Positions 42,653-52,600 of a stretch of DNA of 62,000 nt are shown one piece after another (position 1 is the first letter of the stretch; every line of letters begins with the position of its first letter). Made by a program: the position numbers and the translations under genes. The DNA is taken from the NCBI GenBank assembly GCA_963575745.1, contig CAUYUJ010011581.1, positions 175,001-237,000 of the forward strand, written 5' to 3'. The notes under the pieces are model-generated. The model did not search any database and was not told where the DNA came from. It saw only the letters and a program-made list of their open reading frames with translations. The stretch is from Prorocentrum cordatum. Taxonomy: Eukaryota > Sar > Dinophyceae > Prorocentrales > Prorocentraceae.

Positions 42653-44210
42653 TCCCAACATCCTGTGGGGTTGGGTCCTCGTTTTGAAGAGACGGTCCCC
42701 GCGTCCCCTCCTCCCGCTGCCCCCCCCCCCCAGTGGGGAGGCCCGCATGCGTCCGCAACACCCAGTACAGCCTGGCCGTGGTCCCATAGGGATCTCCACC
42801 GAAGGCCCCAGTGGGGATGGCCACATGCGCCCGCCACACCCAGCACAGCGCTTCGTGGCCCCACAGTGTCCTGACAGGGAGCTCCACCGAAGGCCCCAGT
42901 GAAGGTGGCCACATGCGTCCGCCACACCCAGTACAGCGTTTTGTTGGCCCGATAGGGAGCCCCAGTTGAGGTGGCCACATGCGTCCGCCGAGTACAGCGC
43001 TTCGTGGCCCCATAGGGAGCTCCACCGAAGGCCCCAGTGGGGGTGGCCACATGCGTCCGCCACACCCAGTACAGCGTTTCGTGGCCCCATAGGGAGCTCC
43101 ACCGAAGGCCCCAGTTGGGGTGGCCACATGCGTCCGCCACACCCAGCACAGCGCTTCGTGGCCCCACAGGGAGCTCCACCAAAGGCCCCAGTGGGGGTGG
43201 CCACATGCGTCCGCCACACCCAGTACAGCGTTTCGTGGCCCGATAGGGAGCCCCAGTTGAGGTGGCCACATGCGTCCGCCACACCCAGTACAGCGCTTCG
43301 TGGCCCCATAGGGAGTTCCACCGAAGGCCCCAGTGGGGGTGGCCACAGGCGTCCGCCACACCCAGTACAGCGCTTCGTGGCCCCATAGAGAGCTCCACCG
43401 AAGGCCCCAGTGGGGGTTGCCACATGCGTCCGCCACACCCAGTACAGCGTTTTGTTGGCCCGATAGGGAGCCCCAGTTGAGGTGGCCACATGCGTTCGCC
43501 ACACCGAGCACAGGTTCGTGGCCCCATAGGGAGCTCCACCGAAGGCCCCAGTGAAGGTGGCCACATGCGTCCGCCACACCCAGTACAGCGTTTCGTGGCC
43601 CCATAGGGAGCGCCACCGAAGGCCCCAGTGGGGGTGGCCACAGGCGTCCGCCACACCCACCCACAGGGAGCTCCACCGAAGGCCCCAGTGGGGGATGCGT
43701 CCGCTATACCCAGTACAGCGTTTCGTGGCCCCATAGGGGGCTCCACCGAAAGCCCCAGTGGGGGTGGCCACATGCGTCCGCCACACCGAGTACAGCGCTT
43801 CGTGGCTCCATAGGGAGCTCCACCGAAGGCCCCAGTGGGGGATGGCCACATGCGTCCGCCACACCCAGTACAGTGCTTCGTGGCCCCATAGGGAGCTCCA
43901 CCAAAGGCCCCAGTGGGGGTGGCCACATGCGTCCGCCACACCGAGTACAGCGTTTCGTGGCTCCATAGGGAGCTCCACCGAAGGCCCCAGTGGGGGTGCC
44001 CGCATGCATCCGCCACACACAGGACAGCGCTTCGTGGCCCCATAGGGAGCCCCAGCGAAGGCCCCAGTGGCACCGCCCGCATGTGTCTCCCCCTCCCAGT
44101 ACAGCGTTTCGTGGTCCCACAGGAAACTCTACCGAAGGCCCCAGTGGCACCGCCCGCATGCCCCCACCCTACCCCACCCATTACGGCGCGCCCCTCACGC
44201 GTTTCGTGGT
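42653..44210. repeat. Second satellite array, about 20 units of 60-85 bp, with the same leader
   Basis: Typical units (~77 bp) read GGCCACATGCGTCCGCCACA ... TTTCGTGGCCCCATAGGGAG ... CACCGAAGGCCCCAGTGG. Several are shortened to GATAGGGAGCCCCAGTTGAGG. The unit core and the 42653-42707 leader match the 35067-36243 array. A 749-codon minus frame runs through it and is an artefact. Confidence 0.93.
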
Positions 44211-45042
44211 CCACCGAAAGCGGCACCCACAACCCGGTACCCGCACTGCGCCCCGTCGCCGCCGGGCCCTGGCGCAATAGTCGTCGCAGACCCTGCCGGC
44301 GGAGCTGCCCGCGCCCCAAGTTCCCGGTGTGACACGTCCCCCTGAGCGGCCCTCGCCTCTCCTCCCCTCCTTCGGCCGCCCTCCCTGCCTTCCCCCTTTT
44401 TCCTGCCTTGCGGCACGGTTCGATCCAACTGTGTCCCCGTCTATCTAGCTCCTCCAGCGCAGTTGCTCTGCCCAGCCGCCGACGTAGAAAAGTGTATCGT
44501 TCGCTCGTCAACCTCCTCTCTGGCACGGGGCACAAGCGGGTGCTTGTGGCGGTCGGCGGGCGGGGCCTGCTTGTGAACCGCCACGTCCCCGCGCCTCGTC
44601 CCGCCCAGTCTCCAGCGCTTGGCCCTCGCCGCTCGTGGCGCCCGCGGGCCCTCTCCGGACGCCATCCCCCCGGAGCCCCCTCTCGCCCTTCGGCCGCTGC
44701 CCTCCAAGGGGCGGCGGCGTGGCGCAGCCGCCTCGGCCCTGGCACCGCGGGCGGGATTTTTGTTTTGGTGTATTGATTTGTTATTGTTTTTTCCTCGGTG
44801 CGGGAGCCGCCCGAGCAATGGTCCTGGCAGCCGTGGAAGAGGAGGTGGACGGTGGAGACAGGGGTGAGGAAGCGACCCGCGAGGGCCACGGGCCCCATTC
44901 AGGCAAGCTGAGGTTCTGCAGCGAGGCCTTGGCACTAGCTGTGCGGCAGCGGCAGTGGAATCGAACCAACAAAAAAAAACGCGGCGCGTGGCGCCCTGGC
45001 AGTACCCAGAGATCCGATGCCGTGATTTGTTCAATGCAGGGC
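44211..45042. other. No gene supported
   Basis: GC-rich DNA with competing frames on both strands and no recognised domain. Confidence 0.35.
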
Positions 45043-45120
45043 CCCCAGAGGTCTCGACCCATTCCCCAGGACCCATTTTTCATCCTGGGCCGCTTTTTGA
45101 CGGTCCCGGGGCCCAGCGAG
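45043..45120 (+). repeat. Repeat C module
   Basis: GGTCTCGACCCATTCCCCAG ... TTCATCCTGGGCCGCTTTTT ... GACGGTCCCGGGGCCC. Confidence 0.75.
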
Positions 45121-45128
45121 TTCCCCTA

Positions 45129-45266
45129 GATCGGTTACACGTAAGAGTGCCATTTCGCCGGAGTGACCTGTGGCTTGCGCGCCTGGTCTGTGTCCCCAAA
45201 AGCCCTGCCCAGGTCATGTACCCAAGGTCATTCTTGCTCTGGGCCACTCTTGCGTGTAGCCGACTA
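45129..45266. mobile_element. TIR element T, copy 2
   Basis: TCGGTTACACGTAAGAGTG ... CACTCTTGCGTGTAGCCGA; shorter core than copies 1 and 3. Confidence 0.8.
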
Positions 45267-45302
45267 AGGCCGAAACTTGCGGATAACCTCCGTTTTGTTT
45301 TC

Positions 45303-45490
45303 CACCGCCCACCAAGAAACCCCAACCCAACCCGAAGGCCCAAATTTCCCTTCCATTTCCAGTGGGTGGGGGGGGGGGGGGCGGGCCGGGGGTCGGGGAA
45401 ACATTGAAAAAACGTTTGTGGAACCCGCATCCCCCCCAACCCGGAATTCGGGTCTTCGGGTTAGGTTGGGGTGGCCTTGTAGGTAGTCTT
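45303..45490. mobile_element. TIR element Q, copy 1
   Basis: CCACCGCCCACCAAGAAACC, CCCAACCCAACCCGAAGGCC ... GGTCTTCGGGTTAGGTTGGG, GTAGGTAGTC. The arms are inverted. Matches 46655-46818. Confidence 0.85.
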
Positions 45491-45514
45491 GATTTAATAC
45501 GTTGGATCTTTGGA

Positions 45515-45600
45515 GGTCTGGACCCATTCCCAGGGACCGGTCTTTCATCCCGAGTCGTTTTGGATGGTCCCGAGGCCCGGTAGGCCTGAAAATAGCGAAA
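45515..45600 (+). repeat. Repeat C module
   Basis: GGTCTGGACCCATTCCCAGG, TTTCATCCCGAGTCGTTTTG and GATGGTCCCGAGGCCCGG. Confidence 0.8.
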
Positions 45601-45884
45601 AAATGCCCGGCGTGATTTTCTCATGACTCGAGGGGGTCTGGGTATTGATTTCTGCGCTGGGTATCTGGGGTTATGGGCGCGGAGGGTGCCTTGCGCGGCC
45701 GGTGGGCGGGGCGGACAGTCGCGTCCGCGGCGGAGCTGCACCGCAGGATTCGGGATTTTGTCCGGGTCTACGAGGGGGGTTGTGCGCAGGCTTTTCGTGC
45801 CTGTGTCCAGGTTTCTTCCAGAACCGTGGCAGTGCAGCTTCTCTCGCTCGCGCAGTGCATTCTGGGGGGGGGGGGGGGGAAACA

Positions 45885-46005
45885 TGGTCCGAGGGATGCT
45901 GGACAGTGGAAACCCATGCCAGGAAACCCCTTGCTGCTTGCTTCCAAGGTGCCCTTGGGTTTCTTGGGTTTCGATGATTCTGCCGCGGGCAACGACACCA
46001 CACCT
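45885..46005 (+). repeat. Dispersed repeat V, copy 2
   Basis: ACAGTGGAAACCCATGCCAG ... GGTTTCTTGGGTTTCGATGA; matches 14372-14500. Confidence 0.7.
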
Positions 46006-46520
46006 CGATGGACTCGGGCCGGGCGAAAAGGTGGGGATTGGGAAAGGGGGGGGTACGAATTTTGCTGCATGCAGCTGGTTTCGGCCCCACCGAGGGGCCC
46101 ATTCCTCGATACATCGCCGCCTCCGGCGCCGGGAGGCGTCGGGAAGATCAGCCACGTGAGCTGATTATCAAACCCCCCTTTGCGATCCCTTCCTTTCGCC
46201 CGACCCGATGGACGTCCTGGGGTCTCCGGGTGGCGCCCTGCCTCAGGAGGGGAAGAAACACACAGACACAATTAATCGTCGATCCCCAGGAAAATATGGG
46301 AAAATATGGGAAGTGGTGGGGAAGACAAAGACTCAGAAAATATGGGAAAATATGGGGAATATTTTTATTTGTGTGTATTTATTTGTGTGTTTGTGGGCCC
46401 CTTCACTGCCGCCCGCGGCAAAAGCAGCCGCGTCGGCTCAGGCGCGCAGCCGCGGTGCCTCCCCCCCCGCGGGGGGGTTGCGCGGCGCAGGCCTGCGGCG
46501 GGGCGCGGCCCCCGCACCGA
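46006..46520. promoter_or_regulatory. Presumed 5' region of the coiled-coil gene
   Basis: DNA upstream of the signal-peptide ATG. It has AATATGGGAAAATATGGG repeats (46290-46360) and a GC-rich run just before the start. No TATA box or other defined motif can be claimed; dinoflagellate promoters usually lack one. Confidence 0.25.
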
Positions 46521-46654
46521 ATGTCGCGGGCGGCCGCCCTCGCGGCCGCCCTGCTGCTGGCGGGGCTCGCGCGCGCCGCCAGCGCGGGGCGTGGGCCTGG
46601 GCGTCTGGGCGTCGCGTCAACGCTTGGCGTCGCCCGGGCGCGTGCACACAGTCA
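46521..46654 (+). CDS. Coiled-coil gene exon 1 (signal peptide)
   Basis: ATG at 46521 opens a textbook signal peptide: Arg, then an Ala/Leu core, then small residues ASA before Gly. The frame continues through [12 protein letters not shown] to RARAHS. The donor AGTCA|GTCACC is chosen because it gives the phase (2) needed by the next exon. It lies inside a TE target-site duplication, so the exact edge is tentative. Confidence 0.55.
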
Positions 46655-49600
46655 GTCACCACCCACCAAACCACCTCAACCCAACCCGAAGGCCTCAATT
46701 TGCCCTCCATTTCCAGTTGGGGGGGGGGTCGGGGAACATCGAACAAACACGTATGGAGCCCGTACCCCCCCCAACCCGAAATTGGGGTCTTCGGGTTGGG
46801 TTGGGGTGGTCTGGTAGGTAGTCAGTCAGCCGCACAACGAGGATGGGCAGCCTTCCCAAGCTGTGGCCTTGCATCCTTGCTCCTGCGGCCCCTCCTCGGC
46901 GGCTTGCGCCGGCCGGCCTCGTTCGAGCAGCGTTCACACGGCCCCCCGAGGCCCTGTGCATCCTTACCGCGCATCCTTCTGATACGGGTTGGCTGTGTCT
47001 TTTCTCGGCGGGGACCGTCGAGGAGCATCCTGGATCACGGAGCGGAGAAAAAGCGCGCACGGAGCCGAAAAGTGTGCACGGGGAAGGGGCGTCCGAGCGG
47101 CGGCAAGAAGAGGGGGGGCAAGAGATGTGGGGGGGGGTGGCAGCGAGGGTTGTATAGAGAAGGGGCCCCTCGAGGGCCCCTCGAGGGGCCCGGTGGGGTC
47201 CAGAAGGGGGCCTTCGAGGCCCGAGCAGTGCACCCGTCCTCTCCCCTTCTCCCTCGCCCCCCCAGTGGAGCGACGCCCGAAGGCGGCTGCGCGGCCCCGG
47301 GGAGCTCCGGCGGGAGGCGGGCGCTGCCGCCGTGAGGCTGCGGTGGCCACACCTCGAGGAACAAGAAGTGGCATACGCAGAAGAAAGGGTCGGCGCTCCC
47401 CGCGGATTTCTTGGACCTGCGCTGGGGCACCCTGGCGGCGCCTCCGGCGCCGTGCCTGTCGCGCTCCGCGCGCCAGGCAGGGGGTTCAGCTCAGATCCAA
47501 GAAGTCCGCGTGGACCTTCAAAAGTTTATGTGTACGTCGTTTTTTCCTTCTCTCACTTTGCGCGATGAGTCTGTGGGGGTTCGTTAAGCTGCATAGTCGG
47601 GAGGCCTCATCTGTCCCCAGAGTCGGTGTCTTTTCTTGTTCCCAGCGCGGGCTCGATGCGGACCCGACGCGGATTTGGCGTGGACTCGATGGACTTGGAT
47701 TCGACGCACGGGTTTGGCGTGGACTCGATGGACTTGGATTCGACGCGCATTCGACGAGTCCACCATGGACTCAACACGGAGTCGACGCGGATAGGGGCAC
47801 GACGGGACCGACTATGCCCCCCGACGATGCAGCATCAGATATTTGGGACTCGGGTCGTTCTCCGAGGACGCCTTGGTGGACGGCGGGGGGCGCGGTGACG
47901 GACGGTGCGGTGAGGTCTTCAGGGACTCCGAGGTCGCCGCACGGTCTGTCACAGCACCGCTCCAGGCCCCCCAAGGCTGAGCCTGTTTTCCACCACCACC
48001 ACCACAAGCTGGAGGAGGAGGAGGAGGAGGAGGAGGAGGAGGAGGAGGACCCCCCCCCTCCAACTTATGGTTGTGGTGGTTGTGGAAAACACGCCCGTCA
48101 CCCGAGGCTGTACTCGCGCCTGGGGCGCGGCGTCGCGCGGGTGCTCGTGGAGGGCACGCCGGCCGTCGTCACGGCGAAGGGCGCCAACAGGTCTCGGGGG
48201 CAACGTGGAAGGGGGGGGCGGGCTCGGGGGGGGGGGCGGGCTCGGGGGGGCCGCATCGGCCCGTCGATGGCCCATGGACCCGCGGCAGGGGCCGGATGGC
48301 CTCGGAGGTGGATAGACCTCCTACCCTGATACGTCGATTGAGGAATTGGCAGTTTTCGGTTCGCGAGAGGGCGTCGCGGCCGTCATCTTTGCGGGTCCAG
48401 GTCCGTCGGTTTCGGTCCCAGGCCGTTCTCACTAAGGGGAGGTTTACTAATCGCCGATGGCCCACCCCGCCCAGGACCGTGGGGATCGAGAGCCTACTGC
48501 CCATCCATCGGCCAGGTGTCGCCGATTCCAGGTGAGCGACAGAACCCCCCAAAAAGCATGGTCGTCTTCACCGACACTGGCGCGTCAGCTGCCCGCGCAA
48601 GGTCGCGCGCAGGCGCCCTCGTCTTCCATGGAGCAGGCCGGGCCGGCGGCCCGCAGAGGCCGCGGCGCACGGCCGCTGCGTCGTCTCGCGTGTGGCCCCT
48701 TTCTTCGCGTCGCTCAGGTCGACGCTGCCCCCCCCCCGCCGCGGGAGCCGGTCCTCCCCCCGCCACTCGACTAGACGTTAAGGGTGACCTTTCGCCGGAG
48801 TGACCTTTGGTGCGGGCCCAGTGGGGTGCCCTGATCGCCGAACGCGAGGCGGCAGAGGCGTCTTGCGCGCTTGCTGTTGGCCCCCGCGCGGCCCCCCAAA
48901 GAGCCGCGCACCAAAGGTCACTCTTACCCACGGTCACTCTTGCGCGAAGCCGAGTAACGTTTCCCGTCGAGGTCCTCGAGCGCCATGCTGGCGCGCACCA
49001 GCACCGCGGGCCGCGCCTGGGCGCTCGGCTCGGACCCCGACGAGCGGGCCCGCGACGACTTCGCGCGCAGGTGCAAGGTGAGCGGGGGAGAAATCGAATA
49101 ACAAAACAAAAGCACAGCATCAACATCATAACGAGTATACATCGTTCATGTCTGTTTTTTCGAAAATTATTTGAATTTCTGGGGGGCCAAGATCCTCTCA
49201 TTTCTAATTTTTCGATCCTGGGCAACTTCCTGGCCACTTAGGGGCCAGGAACAATTAGAAACGAACACAATGAGAAATGAACACGATTAGAAATGAACGA
49301 CGTGTAGGCAAATCCGAAAACAACACATACATAACACAAGCGTAACAATACACCGAACCATAAACACACATACGTAAATGGCATACCATAACCAGTACCA
49401 AACAACACAAACAACCCAAAGCACAAGTTGGCAACCAACGGCATAAGCATCAGCTTTCGACGGTCCGCGCGGATTTCTTGGATCTGCGCTGGACCCCCCT
49501 CCATGGCGCGCCTCCGGCGCCACGTGCGTGGCCGGAGGCGCCGCCAGGTGTGCCCAGCGCAGATCCAGAACATCCGCGCGGGCCGTCGAAAGCTTGTCTT

Positions 49601-52600
49601 TCTGCAGCTCTTCCTCCTCCCAGAAGTTCGGGCGAGGCCACGCGCGCCCTCGCGGCGAGAAGACGCAAGTATGGATCAAGGCGCGTGGTGCAGGCGACGG
49701 GTCCCGCTTCCACGCGGAATCGGCGCGCTGCGTTGCCGGATCAGGCGGCATTGGCCTCACGCTTCGGGGGCCCTTCCCCGATTCCACCTCCCTCCCCCTC
49801 CCCCTCCCCTCCCCTCCCCGCCGGGCTGTCATCCGAGGCATAGTGCGTGCGCTCCATCTTTACAACAAGTACAGAACGGCCACGGCCAGCCAGCCGAACG
49901 CACTGCTGGCTGCTGCCCGCGCTCTCGTCGCGCGCTAGCCAAATTCTCCGCCGAGCGCACGGCGGCTGAGCCTCAGGAGACCCGCCCGCCTCAGGCCACC
50001 CGCACTCTTCCTGCCTGGCTGTTTAGTCCAACCCGTGGTGACGCCGACAGCGTCATGTGGGCTGGTTGCGATGATTCTCCCAAGGCGAATCCTGGCAGGA
50101 GACACCGGTGTCCTTGCCAACCAGCCACCAGCCCACGCGTCCTGCAGGATGCTCGGCCATATTGCTTGCATGCTTGCTTGCTTCCTTCCCGATTCACTGA
50201 TCCCTAGTCCATGTTAGCGGGTGCCCAGTAGAGCAGACGCGCCGTGGAGAGGGGGCTTCACGGCCCCATTCGGGGACGCCCAAAGGCTACGCGTCGGCAC
50301 ATGGCGTGGCTGGAACAGCGGCCGCCGCGACACTTCACTGGGGGCATTCGAAGGAGAAAAATAACATAAGCACAACCTTTCGACGCTCCGTGCGGATTTC
50401 TTGGGTTTGCACTGGGCCTCCCTGGCGGCGCTTCCGGCGCCGCCCCTGGAGCGCTCCGCGCGCCAGGGAGGGGTGTCCAGCGCAGATCCAAGAAGCCAGC
50501 GCGGACCGTCGAAAGTTTATGCTTGTGCAGTTTTGTTCTGTCTCGAGGTACGTCCTCCTGCCGGGTCGAGCCTTCCCGAGAAATAGAAGCCGCATCACTG
50601 GGGGCACACTCAACCCGCACAGTAAGGATGAGTGGCTTTCCAGGGCTACTCTTGCATCCTTCCCCGTCGGCCCATCCTTGGCCGCCTTCGCTGGCCGCGC
50701 CCCGCCCGCAACTTGTCGGCACGGCCCTCCAAAGCTGAAAGCCCTCCTTTGCATCCTTGTCGCGCGCCCGTGTCATACGGGTGGACTGCACGTCGTGCTG
50801 GTGAGCCAAGCCTTCCCAAGAGAAAAGTGCGTGCCGCATGCTGGTGCAGCGGAGCTGGTGCACCACGCCTGCTCGAAAGCGCGCTGCCTCGTCGTCCGTT
50901 TGTTCGGGGCCGGGGGCTCAGCTCGGCACCACCGCGCTGGCAGCTGAACTGCTCGAGCGGAGGAGGAGGAGGAGGAGGAGGAGGAGGAGGAGGAGGATCG
51001 AGGAGGATCGAGGAGGAGGAGGAGGAGGAGGAGGAGGATGCCACGTGCCGAGGCTCGTCCCTCGTGTTCGCCCTGCTGAGCAGCCTCTCTCAGGGGCCCT
51101 CGCCGCCACGGCCGGCCTCGCTCCGGGAGATCCTGGCGAGAAAGCAGCGCGCCCCGAGAGGGAGAGGCAGCACGGCAGCAGCGGCGCTGGCCTGCTCGTC
51201 GGGGGCGGCAAGGAGGGGGGTGAGGACAGGGGGGGGCGGGCATCACGTCGGGGGCCATGAGATTTCCTCCGACTTCATGGCGCCTCTTCTCAGTTCATTG
51301 CGTCCCTGCCCCCCCCCCTTGGGCCGCGCACACGCCGCCGGCCATGATTTGCGCCCCCCCCCCCCTCTTGGACGCCTCCCTCTTGGCTGACCCCGATGTC
51401 TGGTCCCCCGAGGTGGTGCTCAGCGTCCGCTCCGACCGCACCGACCTGCTGCCGCTGGACGCGATGAGGGGGTTCTGCGAGACTACGGACTCGCCGTTAC
51501 AGTGCCGCATCCGCCTGGTCGGCCGCCTCAGGCAGGCGTACAACGACGGGAGCAGCATCTGGGACTTCTGCATATCGACCTACCAGTGGTTCCAGGACAT
51601 GTACGGCATGCACTGCCCAGCGCAGTGCGAAAAGCTGCAGTGCAAGGCCACGTGCGAGTGGCTAGAGGCCAAGAAGGTAGTCGACGCCCAGGGAAAGGCC
51701 GTCGCGGGGGACCAGCTCAAGTTGGATGCTGACGACGCCGTCATCCAGTCGTTGAAGAAGGCCAAGAAGGAGGCTGATCAGAAGCAGCTGAACCAGTCAA
51801 GGGCGGTCGAGCAGGCTGAGGTCGACTTGAATCGGACGATAGCCAAGGTCAACGAGACTTCCCGGTACAAGATAGAGGCCGAGGAGAAGGTGACGGCGCA
51901 GAGAAATGCCACCAGCAAGTTGGAAGGCGAGCAGAGCGAGTTGGAGCACAGAGTCGAGGTGCAGGAGGGCCAGCTGACGGAGCTGAAGTTCCAGCTCGAG
52001 CTCAGCACCCAGAATGCCACGTTTGCCGCGAACGCGGTGGAGCGCCTCAGGAAGAAGATAGCCGAGGGGAACGCGAGCCTCGCGAGGCTCGAGGAGGAGA
52101 GTGCCAACGCCTCAGCCCTCCTCGAGACGCTTGGCGCGGACGTGGGGAACGCGTCGGCGCGCCTGGACGAGCTGGCCCGGCAGCTTGAGGAACGGAACGC
52201 CACGGCGCGGAAGTGGGAGGCGAGCAGAGGAGGAACAGGCTCGTCCTGGAGAGCCCTCGTCGCAACGGCTGGATCCTCGTCGGAATTCTGGCCGGAGTGC
52301 TCCCACGGAGGCGGGCCGTGGAGTAGCGGTGCTGGTGTCGTTTTGATTCCCTCAGGCGAAGGCGCGAGAGGCGGAGGAGATGTTGAGCGGGATGAACAAG
52401 TCCGCGGAGGACCTGGCGCAGGTGCAGGACCTGGCGGAGCAGCAGAGGGGGCGCCTCAACGAGGCCCTCGACCAGGCCTCCGACACCAGGCGCCAGATCG
52501 CCAGGGAGGAGAACGAGCGGGCCTCGGCCCAGGCGGCCCTCGAGCAGGCGGAGAAGCACGCGGGGGAGGTCGGCGAGCGGAAGAAGGGGCTGCAGGCTGA

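Noticed and set aside
42649-44898. 749-codon and 464-codon minus-strand frames
   Set aside because: They read through the second satellite array; frame shifts between units are tolerated by lack of stops in all phases. Same artefact.
51257-51412. ATG at 51257 as the start of the coiled-coil protein
   Set aside because: The 52 codons before 51413 lie in repeat L, which is also present at 8208-8520, and they translate to unrelated low-complexity sequence.
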